Below, piece by piece: positions 45,801 to 54,395 of a stretch of 64,000 nucleotides of DNA; within the stretch, counting starts at the first letter, position 1, and each line of letters starts with the position of its first letter. The DNA is taken from NCBI RefSeq assembly GCF_029958905.1, contig NZ_CP124613.1:1240001-1304000 (forward strand), read 5' to 3'. The translations under genes were made by a program, and so were the position numbers. The DNA is from Vibrio sp. YMD68. Lineage in GTDB: Bacteria; Pseudomonadota; Gammaproteobacteria; Enterobacterales; Vibrionaceae. Below the pieces are notes generated by a model. It worked only from the letters and a program-made list of their open reading frames with translations. It was not told where the DNA came from and searched no databases.

Positions 45801-46072
45801 TTGCAGGTTTGTACCCGTTACTGAGCGCTCAATCTGAACAAGCTCAGTATCTCATTCCCGCCGCTGCATCAATGGCTTACGGATTGCTATTTTCTACGCT
45901 CATCTCGTTATTTCTTATTCCGATTCTATTGCTTATCAGCAGTGATCTTAAACATTTTCTAATCGGCCCAACTGTTCGCAAAGTACCACTTGGCAGAACA
46001 CCTCTTCCAAAAGCAGCACTTAGCAAGTCACCACTTCGAAAAGCACCATTAAACCATAAGGAAACCCAATGA
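42821..46072 (+). CDS. RND-family efflux permease (AcrB/MexF superfamily)
   Basis: 1083 residues, GTG start with AGGAGG-like site. 'MITWFTRHPIAANLLMIILL' is TM1. Two large periplasmic loops and a second set of TMs follow. Proton-relay 'GILVDDAVIVGES' (Asp401/402) is conserved; TM10 has 'SGVVVNDSLLIVNAY' in place of the Lys region of AcrB. The C-terminus carries an unusual basic tail of five 5-residue repeats (45977-46051). Exports amphiphilic drugs, peptides or metals; the exact substrate is unknown. Confidence 0.93.
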   Translation: MITWFTRHPIAANLLMIILLVGGVLSANNMRKEIIPKLPASEISVTAFYEGRNAQQVDVEITQKIEQSLQGIAGIKDIRSSSSQSSAYVTIKKQLDYPMQVLLDDIKSAVDNLYDWPELAEKPQVQRKEDSFDALIVQLSGDSDKDSLIKVGKELKRALLANPKIHKIEEYGANQYAISININPHKVRELGLTFDQIAHAIRQQSTRNKDGLLKTDNGQILLYTSHLATHQRELSELIIKTFDPEKEDNGQKIRLEDVATINDGFVEHDSKLRFNNQLSRAFAIKMSAKSDVLEISEQAHLVVEQFKKSLPNNLHITLWFDASQYVEQRLDLLENSALQGFILVFIILSLFLQIRLALWVALGLPIAISGAFIVLGPLGFQYTINEVTTFGFILVLGILVDDAVIVGESIYSQKQKSTDFSPATNDWQATIDGAKKVALPTIFGVLTTIAALVPMTFFPSETGRLFAGFAWVMIIALLFSLLESKLILPAHLRNITVPKTVNNSQIKTHLQRLRWLPQTLLTTFNHRIYSRLLTLSLRYRYAWLTGFIALCIAVLGALYQGKIRSVLFPDVPGDLIIFSVELENNAPLTLIQQAQYNIEAVRDQINQNYQSDYDLQGNVIDKSLLVMDEQGSITVFAQPLDREQRPGTSLKSIAEAWRAPIRLLEGVKSSEVMISLSGSGDSATSIVLQHPNKDILKEISTQAKHWFKQQLGMTNVKEQQAKHMPQLMFSLKEQALTLGFTHKSLADQLAAAYGGLEADRFYRDGHNIKVTLQLDRALRDSRSDFSQMLVFNDQGESFPLLAVAEITPHYINNSIQRVNGLLSRSLLLEIDKSVTSPELIYQRFEEQFVQRIKTSYPQFNSKRSGQLAETQSANKGLTQAFIIALLAIYVLLALPLKRYGQPLIIMAAIPFGLVGAILGHQYLGLSVSLYSWLGMLALSGVVVNDSLLIVNAYNQHRLRNDVQDNAQDNTLAHHLCSACQERFRAIFLTTLTTFAGLYPLLSAQSEQAQYLIPAAASMAYGLLFSTLISLFLIPILLLISSDLKHFLIGPTVRKVPLGRTPLPKAALSKSPLRKAPLNHKETQ
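45977..46051 (+). repeat. 15-bp x 5 tandem repeat coding the C-terminal tail of the RND pump
   Basis: Five 15-bp units encode RKVPL, GRTPL, PKAAL, SKSPL, RKAPL in a cytoplasmic tail after the last membrane helix. In frame, so changes in copy number would lengthen or shorten the tail only. Confidence 0.9.
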
Positions 46073-46818
46073 AACTAAGCGTACAAAATAGCGGTCAATG
46101 GTTACTCGTTGCCGTACTCAGTAGCCCAGTAACAACGCAAGCTGAAGGCGTCTTCAGTCTTGGTCTAGGCGCCTTTAAAGGCGCCAGCGAATACAAGCAA
46201 ACAAAAGGTAAAATTTATACGATTCCTTTTGTTTCTTATGACAGCGAGGCATTCTCAGCCAGTACTCTCTCTGCCAGCTATCACATGCCTTTGTCACACT
46301 CCTTTTGGTTTGATGCAACCGCTGCCCTGCGTTTGCAAGGGTTTGACGAAACATTAAGCGCTTATACCAAAGGATTGGCGGAACGAGACTCTAGTATTGA
46401 TGCGGGTTTTGCCGCAAACTACCTAAGCCAACACTTAGGGCTTGTTCGGCTCCATGTTATGCATGATATTAGTGATACTCACCAAGGGTATGATGTGAAA
46501 CTGTCTTACCAGTACCCTTTGAATCTACAAGAATGGGAAATTACCCCCTCCATTTTTGTACAGCATGAAAGTGATAAATTAGTGGATTACTATTATGGTG
46601 TCAGAAGCAGTGAAGCAGAAGCTTGGAGAGTATTTTATCAGGGCAGATCTGCGCTACGTTATGGTGCGGGTATCAATATCACGTACAGTTTCGCGCAAAA
46701 TTGGTCACTGTTTATGATGGCAGACATTGTTCAATTTTCAGAGGGCATTACTGATAGCCCTCTGGTGGATACTGATACTACTTTGTACTCAGGCCTTGGG
46801 GTTTATTACAGCTTTTAA
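46069..46818 (+). CDS. MipA/OmpV-family outer membrane protein
   Basis: 249 residues with signal peptide (MKLSVQNSGQWLLVAVLSSP...AEG). Family pattern: 'LGLGAFKGASEYKQTKGKIYTIPFVSYDSEAFSAS' at the N-terminus and the C-terminal aromatic 'LYSGLGVYYSF' of a beta barrel. MipA/OmpV proteins are outer membrane proteins that have been linked to antibiotic and polymyxin responses. The start overlaps the RND gene stop by 4 bp; its 3' end overlaps the kinase gene on the other strand by 41 bp. Confidence 0.9.
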   Translation: MKLSVQNSGQWLLVAVLSSPVTTQAEGVFSLGLGAFKGASEYKQTKGKIYTIPFVSYDSEAFSASTLSASYHMPLSHSFWFDATAALRLQGFDETLSAYTKGLAERDSSIDAGFAANYLSQHLGLVRLHVMHDISDTHQGYDVKLSYQYPLNLQEWEITPSIFVQHESDKLVDYYYGVRSSEAEAWRVFYQGRSALRYGAGINITYSFAQNWSLFMMADIVQFSEGITDSPLVDTDTTLYSGLGVYYSF

Positions 46819-48076
46819 ATACCACCATAAAGCACGCACCGCCCAGTGAGCTATCTTTGATGGTTAACTGGGTATTGTGTTTATCCAAAATGCTTTTAAC
46901 GATGGCAAGTCCTAGCCCAAAACCTTCATTATTTCGGCTGCTATCAAGCTTCACAAAAGGTTGCATGATCTGCTCTTGCGACTCTTTTTTTATGCCTATT
47001 CCATCATCTTCAATCAACACCACACATTGCTGATTTCGATTAATCAAACTAATTTTAATCTGGCTGTCAGCAAACTTAAACGCGTTGATAATGAGATTTT
47101 CAAAGCAACGATTTATCAGTTGCGGATCGCCATCTATCCAAGCAGGTTGCAAATCTAAACTGCATTCAATACATGGGTATAGCACCTTCACTTTGTTGAC
47201 GGTGTTGATTAACAATTCGCGGAGTTGCAGGTTTTCCGTATCGATTGCGGGTTGGCTGCCCATTTGTGCATAAAAAAGCCACTCATTGACCAAGCTATCC
47301 AGCTCATCTAAATCTAAATCCATGTCCTGTAGCTTGTCTTGGTATTGCTCAACCGTTTGGCACCCCCGACTCATATCGAGTGCAAAGCGCAAACGTGCGA
47401 TGGGAGTACGTAAATCGTGAGATACCCCATGAACTAATGTCCGTTGTTCTTGCAACAGAGCTTCTATTTGGCTCGCCATTTGGTTGAAGGTGTTAGCCAG
47501 CAAAGAATAAGGCGCTGCGGTTGTGGTGTCAGCACGAACACCAAACAAGCCCCTTCCATAAGCCTGATACACCTTGCTGAGTTTTCTTACCTGCTTTTTA
47601 TGTTGATAAACATAACAAAAAATAAATACAGCAATACACATTATGACGATGCCTAAAAAACTCAGCAGGTACTTGTGAAGCAATCCATGGCTGCCGTAAT
47701 TCTTTGTCATGATCAGGTAGCAATCACAACCTGAATGATGGTAATACAGATTAATATTATCAATAGCCCAACCACTGCTAATGTCAGCAAATACCTCACT
47801 GCCCTTCAATTGTTCTAGCATTGGCTCTGGTAAATCAATATCAGCGTACGTCTTTAAAGAAAATCGGTAACTAAAACGTTCAGCCCAATAACTTAAGCGA
47901 GCTTTTTTATCTTGGTGGTTAAAGACATCCTCTGAAACAACTTGGTTAATACCACGCGTATAGGCTAGCTCGTCTTGCTTAATCGCCTGAATGTACAATG
48001 GGTCTAAAACAATAGCGGCAAAAAAAATAGCAAACACAATGGTGGCGGAAAGGTACATAAAAAGGGAACGAAACAT
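46778..48076 (-). CDS. RstB-like sensor histidine kinase
   Basis: 432 residues. TM1 at about 8-25, a periplasmic domain of about 110 residues containing 'YYHHSGCDCYL', TM2 at about 137-156, then HAMP. H-box 'HGVSHDLRTPIARLRFALDM' (phospho-His220), N-box 'NRCFENLIINAFKFA', G1 'VLIEDDGIGI', G2 'NEGFGLGLAIVK'. Pairs with the response regulator upstream. The C-terminus overlaps the end of mipA tail to tail, tying this system to the operon it probably controls. Confidence 0.92.
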   Translation of the reverse strand: MFRSLFMYLSATIVFAIFFAAIVLDPLYIQAIKQDELAYTRGINQVVSEDVFNHQDKKARLSYWAERFSYRFSLKTYADIDLPEPMLEQLKGSEVFADISSGWAIDNINLYYHHSGCDCYLIMTKNYGSHGLLHKYLLSFLGIVIMCIAVFIFCYVYQHKKQVRKLSKVYQAYGRGLFGVRADTTTAAPYSLLANTFNQMASQIEALLQEQRTLVHGVSHDLRTPIARLRFALDMSRGCQTVEQYQDKLQDMDLDLDELDSLVNEWLFYAQMGSQPAIDTENLQLRELLINTVNKVKVLYPCIECSLDLQPAWIDGDPQLINRCFENLIINAFKFADSQIKISLINRNQQCVVLIEDDGIGIKKESQEQIMQPFVKLDSSRNNEGFGLGLAIVKSILDKHNTQLTIKDSSLGGACFMVVFKSCNKPQGLSTK

Positions 48077-48096
48077 AGTTAGACTGACCTTTAATA

Positions 48097-48798
48097 CTAT
48101 TCTTGTACCAAGATATAACCTTTAGCACGCACGGTTTTGATGTATTTATAAGGAGGTTGGCTATCCTTGAGTTTTCTTCGCAAAGAGCTAATGCGCATAT
48201 CAATCGAACGGTCAAAGCCATCGTATTCTAAATTGCGCACTTCGCTGACCAGCATATCTCGGTTTAACACCACGCCAGGATGATGCATAAAGTAACTCAT
48301 CATTTCCAACTCTGCCGCACTAAGCTGAAGACTTTCATTCGCTAAACAAAATTCACGAGAATTAACATTCAAGGTAAGATCTTGCACTTTCAGCAGATTC
48401 TTATCGCTGACGGTTTGAACGTGGTTATGGTTAAGACGAGAAAGGGCACGAAGTCGAGCCGACAAAATATGGGGACGAAGTGGTTTGGTGATGTAATCAT
48501 GAACACCAAGATTTAGAGCGGATACCTCTAAAAACTCATCTTTTTTTGCCGTGATCATAATAATGATGCCTAAAAAATCAGGAGAGATTTGTTTTAACAC
48601 CTGCAATCCATCGCACCCCGGCAGCATCATATCTAATAATACGATATCAGGTGTCACTTGATTGATTTGTTGAATAGCCTGTAGGCCATCATAAACGCAG
48701 CTGACTTGATAAGATTCTGCTTTCAACATATCGGCCATCATGTGACTTAAGCGCTTATCATCTTCAACGATCAAAACATGTGTATGAGATAGATCCAT
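48097..48798 (-). CDS. OmpR/RstA-type response regulator
   Basis: 233 residues from ATG 48798 (GGGAG upstream; a GTG two codons earlier is the alternative). Receiver domain: acidic pocket 'VLIVEDDKRL', phospho-Asp56 in 'IVLLDMMLPG', 'ITAKKDE', then a winged-helix domain ending 'SLRRKLKDSQPPYKYIKTVRAKGYIL'. Forms a two-component system with the next gene, 20 bp away. Confidence 0.93.
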   Translation of the reverse strand: MDLSHTHVLIVEDDKRLSHMMADMLKAESYQVSCVYDGLQAIQQINQVTPDIVLLDMMLPGCDGLQVLKQISPDFLGIIIMITAKKDEFLEVSALNLGVHDYITKPLRPHILSARLRALSRLNHNHVQTVSDKNLLKVQDLTLNVNSREFCLANESLQLSAAELEMMSYFMHHPGVVLNRDMLVSEVRNLEYDGFDRSIDMRISSLRRKLKDSQPPYKYIKTVRAKGYILVQE

Positions 48799-49065
48799 GC
48801 CCACTCCCAGTAAAAACTGACCTTATAACCCATTATGCATAATTGACAACCATACATCCAAGCCATTATTTGTGGAAACAACATACTTTAAATCTATAGT
48901 GACAGTACTTGAGTATATAATTTTTCGAGCATGAGGAATGTAAGCCTATGTAAGCACGGTGTACCTCCACAAGATGTTCAAAATCGCCTCGTTATCCACC
49001 CCAAAAATGGTCGTCCAACTGATTATCAACGTGTGCACTTTAACCTATACATTTAGGGGAAAAGC

Positions 49066-49281
49066 CTATTTCCAACCCATACGCCATTCATTGTTTGATT
49101 TCAGTTCGCGCCAGTCTATTTCGTACTCGTTGTTGTTCATAACAGCTTCAATAACGCATTTGATGACGCTCTGGTTTTCATCAAACTCCACCATTGTCAC
49201 CATAAAGTGTTTTTCTTTATTGCTCACTTGTAGATGCGTCCATTTGCTGTTCAATAGTGTTTTAGGGCTAATTTTGTTCAC
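49066..49281 (-). CDS. Trp-rich small conserved protein (TIGR02450-like)
   Basis: 71 residues. 'ISPKTLLNSKWTHLQVSNKEKHFMV' and the C-terminal 'EIDWRELKSNNEWRMGWK' match the tryptophan-rich TIGR02450 family of small proteins. GTG start. Function unknown. Confidence 0.8.
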   Translation of the reverse strand: MNKISPKTLLNSKWTHLQVSNKEKHFMVTMVEFDENQSVIKCVIEAVMNNNEYEIDWRELKSNNEWRMGWK

Positions 49282-49324
49282 TGGTGGCCTCGTCTAAGTG
49301 ATAACGCGAATAAGTTGATTGATT

Positions 49325-49356
49325 TGATTAGTTGATTAGTTGATTAGTTGATTAGT
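49325..49356 (-). repeat. 8-bp x 4 tandem repeat at CIA30 3' end, including its stop
   Basis: Four perfect TGATTAGT units, 49325-49356; the last includes the CIA30 stop codon (49352-49354). Preceded by related TGATT sequence. Confidence 0.85.
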
Positions 49357-49996
49357 TTGAAAATGTGGCTGAAAACAGATCCAGAGTGAAATCATCCTCA
49401 CTTTTTTTCTTGAATAAAAACCCAATCTCTTCGATGTTTTCCGATCTGAGATCGGGAGCATTGTCTATTTTTCTTCCTCGAAAAGTGGCTTGAAAATCGC
49501 TCAAATTAAAAGTCAGCGTTTGTCGTTGGTTCTCTTGAGTATCAAATTCATGGGCGTAATGAATGCGCTCTTCGCCAAAATTGCCCTTACGCTGGTTAGC
49601 GATGACTCTTACCTGATAACGCTGACCGTCTCCTGCTATGTCGAGTGATAACTGGTTAAGATCTGCATCAATGACATCAACCTTATGGAAAACAGCACTG
49701 AAGCCGCCGTTATTCTCTAAAGAAATGGCGCCTGAAAATCGAGTCTTCTCTGAGGTTAACACCACCGCGCCTTTTGACACTCCACCCATAACATTGTCGT
49801 TACTGACTCGCCAAAGATGACGATTATCTTGATTCGTAAAATCAATCATATAATTATTAACGCTCTGCTTTGATTGTTCTAAACCCATTCCTGACACCGA
49901 ACGTATGCCTCCGCTCTCTTGGGCATACAGAGGATGTGCTAGTGAAGTGAAGATACCTGCAATCGCAACCTTTGTTAGAACACGGGATGTCAACAT
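49352..49996 (-). CDS. CIA30-family secreted protein
   Basis: 214 residues from ATG 49996 (GGAG upstream), with signal peptide MLTSRVLTKVAIAGIFTSLA...YAQ. Complex I intermediate-associated protein 30 family: 'LWRVSNDNVMGGVSKGAVVL' and 'FSGAISLENNGGFSAVFHKV' are the hallmark motifs of this jelly-roll domain. In bacteria its function is not established. The stop codon is embedded in the 8-bp tandem repeat. Confidence 0.88.
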   Translation of the reverse strand: MLTSRVLTKVAIAGIFTSLAHPLYAQESGGIRSVSGMGLEQSKQSVNNYMIDFTNQDNRHLWRVSNDNVMGGVSKGAVVLTSEKTRFSGAISLENNGGFSAVFHKVDVIDADLNQLSLDIAGDGQRYQVRVIANQRKGNFGEERIHYAHEFDTQENQRQTLTFNLSDFQATFRGRKIDNAPDLRSENIEEIGFLFKKKSEDDFTLDLFSATFSN

Positions 49997-50080
49997 ACTG
50001 AACTCCAACTGGCTACGGATCTATAAATAACTCTAGGCTCAAATATTTGTTTTCGAATAAATTCAACGAACAACTATTTA

Positions 50081-50108
50081 GCTATTCAGCTATTCAGCTA
50101 TTCAGCTA
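50081..50108 (-). repeat. 8-bp tandem repeat downstream of DUF3081-like gene
   Basis: GCTATTCA x 3 plus GCTA, flanked by further degenerate GATAACG units up to 50130, in the gap between the DUF3081-like and CIA30 genes. Confidence 0.85.
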
Positions 50109-50139
50109 ACGATAGATAACGAAAGATAACCGAGAGCGT

Positions 50140-50430
50140 TTAACCACTCTCTTTTGCTAATCTCTCGTTCTCTTCATCCAATAATAAACCGGAAACTTTG
50201 CTTAGAAACACCTTGAGAGTGCTCTCTTCTTGATAATCAAAATCGTATAAGCCATGGAACACAAGAGATACGGTGAGATCTTGGTACATCAACCAACAGG
50301 TATAGCCATCAAAATCATGGGAAGCCCGAATACCACCAAACTCATAAACGCCATCTGATTTGGTGCCTTTTCTTGTGATTAGATTAAAGGCTCTGAGCAA
50401 CTTTTGTTTTGTTACTTGATCAATTTTCAT
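50140..50430 (-). CDS. DUF3081-like small protein
   Basis: 96 residues from ATG 50430 (MKIDQVTKQ); an ATG at 50451 is also possible. 'GTKSDGVYEFGGIRASHDFDGYTCWL' and 'LVFHGLYDFDYQEES' match DUF3081, a family seen in Vibrio and relatives. Function unknown. Confidence 0.7.
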   Translation of the reverse strand: MKIDQVTKQKLLRAFNLITRKGTKSDGVYEFGGIRASHDFDGYTCWLMYQDLTVSLVFHGLYDFDYQEESTLKVFLSKVSGLLLDEENERLAKESG

Positions 50431-50558
50431 CGCGTATCCACGTTTATCCATTTATTGGTTTTATAGATACGCCACGAAGGAAGAGTTAGATCAATCGGCA
50501 AGAGATAATTCACGATAGTGAGGGCCTCTATTACATTGAACTAACAAGTAGAAAAGTC

Positions 50559-50588
50559 GGAAGGTTAACGATTACCCGTTAACCTTCC
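50559..50588 (-). terminator. yej operon terminator
   Basis: Perfect 12-bp stem GGAAGGTTAACG/CGTTAACCTTCC with a 6-nt loop and CTTTTC after it on the minus strand, 4 bp past the yejF stop. Confidence 0.75.
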
Positions 50589-50592
50589 TCAT

Positions 50593-52209
50593 TTAAAAAC
50601 TCGACAAAGACACCAACTGCTGTGTATAGCTTTGTTGAGGATGACTGAACATTTGTTGTGTTTCACCCTGCTCTATAATCTCACCGTTTCGCATCACTAT
50701 CGTGTAATGGCATAGCGACTTAACAACGTTAAGGTCGTGGCTGATAAACAAATAGGTTAAGTTATATTTCTGCTGCAATGATTTGAGCAAATCCAAGACC
50801 TGCGCTTGAACGGTTCTATCCAATGATGATGTCGGTTCATCGAGTAGAATAAATTCAGGTTTTAGAATCAACGCTCGCGCGATGGCGATACGCTGCCTTT
50901 GCCCACCGGAAAATTCATTGGGATAACGGAATCGTGTGTCTGGATCCAGATCCACCTCTTTCATTACATCACAAATCATTTGGTCAAGCGTTTGCTCATC
51001 GAGTGCTTGATGAACGGTGAGCCCCTCGCCTATCACTTGCGCGACTGACATTCTTGGGTTTAGCGCGGAAAATGGGTCTTGAAAGACAACCTGCATTTTA
51101 CTGCGAAACGGTAACATCGCTTTCCGATCTAACCCTTGAAGTTCATGCCCTTCATAGGTGATAGAACCTTGAGAATTAACCAGTTTTAAAATCGCCATAC
51201 CTGTGGTCGATTTACCTGAACCGCTTTCTCCTACTAGCCCAATAGAATGTCCTTGTTTTAACTCAAACGCCATATCAGTTACAGCTTTGACATGAGAGGT
51301 GACACGTTTAAACAATCCACTTGTTATCGGGAACCAGACCCGTAGGTTGTTAACATTGAGCAACGTTGGAGCCGTTTCTGAAACCTCTACCGGTAAACCT
51401 CTTGGATCTGAGTTGATGAGCTTGAGCGTATAAGGGTCTTTAGGCTCAGAGAAGACGGTTTTACTTTCACCCACTTCGACTAGCTCACCGTCCTTCATGA
51501 CAGCAACACGATCGGCAATGCGACGCACAATACTCAGATCGTGGGTAATGAACAGCATTGCCATACCGAGTTCTTGTTGAAGCGCTTTCAAAAGATCGAG
51601 GATCTGCGCTTGTACCGAAACATCTAATGCGGTTGTAGGTTCATCGGCAATAAGAAGCTCGGGCTCGTTGATCAAGGCCATTGCAATCATTACTCGCTGG
51701 CGTTCACCACCAGACAGCTCATGAGGGTACGATAATATCTTTTGCTCTGGGTACCGAATCCCCACTTTGGTTAACCACGATACCGCCAATTCTTCGGCTT
51801 TTTTCTGTCGCACTCCTCGATGAATCGTCAGCGTTTCCACTAACTGCTTACCAATTTTGTGCAATGGATTCAGTGATACCATCGGTTCTTGGAAAATCAT
51901 CCCAATTCGACCGCCACGAATCCCACGAAGCTCCCTTTCAGAGCAGCTTAAAATATCAATACCGTTAAAATTAATACTGCCACCAATATAGTGGGAAGAT
52001 CCCTTTGGTAACAGTTTAAGGATTGAATTAGCGGTAACCGATTTACCCGATCCACTTTCTCCAACCAGGGCCAAAGTCTCGCCTTTATTAATGGTAAGCG
52101 ACACCTTGCTAGTCACTTGCTCAATCTCCGTCTTTCGGCCAAAACCAACCGAGAGATCGTTGATCGTCAGAACGGTTTGAGGCGCATCGACTGTAGATTC
52201 GTTAGTCAT
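50593..52209 (-). CDS. yejF: YejF-type double ABC ATPase of a peptide importer
   Basis: 538 residues from ATG 52209 with a good Shine-Dalgarno (AGGGAGG); longer in-frame starts are not family-like. Two ABC domains, each with Walker A ('[16 protein letters not shown]', '[14 protein letters not shown]'), signature ('[15 protein letters not shown]', '[15 protein letters not shown]') and Walker B ('[14 protein letters not shown]', '[14 protein letters not shown]'). Energises YejBE, which takes up peptides such as microcin C. Confidence 0.92.
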   Translation of the reverse strand: MTNESTVDAPQTVLTINDLSVGFGRKTEIEQVTSKVSLTINKGETLALVGESGSGKSVTANSILKLLPKGSSHYIGGSINFNGIDILSCSERELRGIRGGRIGMIFQEPMVSLNPLHKIGKQLVETLTIHRGVRQKKAEELAVSWLTKVGIRYPEQKILSYPHELSGGERQRVMIAMALINEPELLIADEPTTALDVSVQAQILDLLKALQQELGMAMLFITHDLSIVRRIADRVAVMKDGELVEVGESKTVFSEPKDPYTLKLINSDPRGLPVEVSETAPTLLNVNNLRVWFPITSGLFKRVTSHVKAVTDMAFELKQGHSIGLVGESGSGKSTTGMAILKLVNSQGSITYEGHELQGLDRKAMLPFRSKMQVVFQDPFSALNPRMSVAQVIGEGLTVHQALDEQTLDQMICDVMKEVDLDPDTRFRYPNEFSGGQRQRIAIARALILKPEFILLDEPTSSLDRTVQAQVLDLLKSLQQKYNLTYLFISHDLNVVKSLCHYTIVMRNGEIIEQGETQQMFSHPQQSYTQQLVSLSSF

Positions 52210-52211
52210 GA

Positions 52212-53294
52212 TTAACGACCTCCCTGAGCATGTGGGTCGAAGGCATCGCGAACCGCTTCCCCAACAAACACCAGCAGCGTTAACATCAACGACAACACCA
52301 CAAAAGCAGAAATACCCAACCAAGGTGCTTGAAGGTTCGCTTTACCCTGCGCGAGAAGCTCCCCTAACGAAGGCGACCCTGCGGGTAATCCAAAACCAAG
52401 AAAGTCCAAGGAGGTCAGTGTCGTAACGGAACCGGACAAGATAAATGGCATCATGGTTAACGAGGCAACCATCGCATTCGGCAGCATATGACGGAGCATA
52501 ATTCGCTTGTCATCCACGCCCATCGCTTGAGCCGCTCGAACATAATCAAAGTTGCGACACCGCAAGAACTCGGCTCGCACCACTCCTACCAAGCTCATCC
52601 AACTAAAGAGAACCATAATTCCCAGCAGCCACCAGAAATTCGGCTCAACAAAACTCGATAGAATAATCAACAAAAACAGTGTTGGCATACCAGACCAGAC
52701 CTCGATAAATCGCTGCCCCATAAGATCAATCCAACCACCATAATAACCTTGAGTTGCACCCACGATGACGCCAACAATACTGGAGACAATCGTCAAGGCA
52801 AAACCAAACAGCACTGAAATTCGAAAGCCGTAGATAATTCTCGCCAATACATCTCGTCCTTTGTCGTCGGTGCCAAGCCAATTAACCGAATCCGGCGCTG
52901 AAGGAACACTACCTGCAATATCAAAGTTAATCGTATCGTAGCTAAAGCGGATAATTGGCCAAATAATGTAGCCTTTCTCTTCAATCAAATCGGTGACAAA
53001 CGGATCGGTGTAATCGGCTTCTGTTTCAAACTCACCGCCAAACTCGGTTTCTGCGTATGGCTGAGCAATGGGGAAATACCAACCGCTGTCATAGTTGACC
53101 ATTAGAGGTTTGTCGTTCGCAATCAATTCGGCAAACAAGCTTAAAAAGAACAGAACCCCAAACGCCCACATTGACCAGTAACCACGTTTGTTGGCTTTAA
53201 ATCGAAGCCATCGTGCTTTATTCAGTGGATTCGCGCGCATTTTCTTAATCATGCTGTCTTGATTTTTAGTCATTGTGCCTTGTGCTTCATTCAT
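52212..53294 (-). CDS. yejE: YejE-type permease of a peptide ABC importer
   Basis: 360 residues from ATG 53294 (MNEAQGTMTKNQ), with GAGG upstream; longer starts overlap yejB. A DppC-like permease with N-terminal helix, a periplasmic insertion typical of YejE ('FPIAQPYAETEFGGEFETEA') and EAA loop 'ARAAQAMGVDDKRIMLRHMLPN'-type sequence. Partner of YejB; 1 bp after the yejB stop. Confidence 0.9.
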   Translation of the reverse strand: MNEAQGTMTKNQDSMIKKMRANPLNKARWLRFKANKRGYWSMWAFGVLFFLSLFAELIANDKPLMVNYDSGWYFPIAQPYAETEFGGEFETEADYTDPFVTDLIEEKGYIIWPIIRFSYDTINFDIAGSVPSAPDSVNWLGTDDKGRDVLARIIYGFRISVLFGFALTIVSSIVGVIVGATQGYYGGWIDLMGQRFIEVWSGMPTLFLLIILSSFVEPNFWWLLGIMVLFSWMSLVGVVRAEFLRCRNFDYVRAAQAMGVDDKRIMLRHMLPNAMVASLTMMPFILSGSVTTLTSLDFLGFGLPAGSPSLGELLAQGKANLQAPWLGISAFVVLSLMLTLLVFVGEAVRDAFDPHAQGGR

Positions 53295-53295
53295 A

Positions 53296-54384
53296 TTATC
53301 GAGCCTCAAAATCGATTCGAGGGTCAACCCATGTATAGGTCAGATCGGAGATAATGCTCAAGACTAGCCCCAATAGCGTCATAATATACAAAGAACTAAA
53401 TACCACCGGATAATCACGCTGAATGGTCGATTCAAAGCCAAGTAGGCCAATCCCTTCTAGCGAGAACATCACTTCAATAAGCATTGACCCGGTAAAGAAA
53501 ATACTAATGAATGCGCTAGGAAAACCCGCAATAATGATCAGCATGGCATTACGGAAAACGTGTTTATACAAAATGGTATTTTCATCCAGCCCCTTCGCGC
53601 GGGCAGTGACGACATACTGCTTGTTAATTTCATCCAAAAACGAATTTTTGGTCAGCATGCTTAATGTGGCAAATCCGCCAATGACCATTGCAAACGTCGG
53701 CAACGCTAAGTGCCAGAAATAATCGAGAACTTGCTGATACCACGTCATTTGGTCAAAGTTGCTCGATACTAAGCCTCTGAGTGGGAACCAGCTGAAGTAA
53801 TTGCCACTGGCAAAGACGATGATCAGAATAATCGCGAACAGGAAACCAGGAATGGCGTAGCCAATGATCACCAGTGCGCTTGACCAAACATCAAATCGGG
53901 AGCCATGATGGATTGCTTTTAATATGCCAAGTGGAATGGATATCAGATAAATGATTAACGTGCTCCACAGCCCAAGGGAGATAGAGACAGGCAAGCGTTC
54001 CACAATAAGATCGATCACATTGCCGCCTTTGAATAAGCTTTCACCAAAGTTAAACATGGCGTAGTTTTTTAGCATTTCAAAATAGCGAACATGGATCGGC
54101 TTATCAAAACCAAATTGACGTTTTATCTCTTCAACGACTTCAGGGTCAAGCCCTCGTGAGCCTTTGTAGCCCGAAGCTGTATCATCGGTTCCGGTAGTGA
54201 GTTCAACTTCGTTACCCCCACCAGAAAATCGCTCCATGATGCCAGAGTTGTGGCCTTCTAATTGCGCAATAGCTTGCTCAACCGGGCCACCTGGCGCAAT
54301 CTGGATGATAAAGAAATTAATCGTAATGATCGCCCACAAAGTGGGGATCACCAATAATAAACGCCTAAATATATACGCAGCCAT
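53296..54384 (-). CDS. yejB: YejB-type permease of a peptide ABC importer
   Basis: 362 residues. DppB-like with '[25 protein letters not shown]' as TM1, a cytoplasmic/periplasmic insertion (about 45-75, '[17 protein letters not shown]'), and EAA loop '[25 protein letters not shown]'. Starts 11 bp after yejA. Forms the channel with YejE. Confidence 0.92.
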   Translation of the reverse strand: MAAYIFRRLLLVIPTLWAIITINFFIIQIAPGGPVEQAIAQLEGHNSGIMERFSGGGNEVELTTGTDDTASGYKGSRGLDPEVVEEIKRQFGFDKPIHVRYFEMLKNYAMFNFGESLFKGGNVIDLIVERLPVSISLGLWSTLIIYLISIPLGILKAIHHGSRFDVWSSALVIIGYAIPGFLFAIILIIVFASGNYFSWFPLRGLVSSNFDQMTWYQQVLDYFWHLALPTFAMVIGGFATLSMLTKNSFLDEINKQYVVTARAKGLDENTILYKHVFRNAMLIIIAGFPSAFISIFFTGSMLIEVMFSLEGIGLLGFESTIQRDYPVVFSSLYIMTLLGLVLSIISDLTYTWVDPRIDFEAR

Positions 54385-54395
54385 TGAACCCTCTT

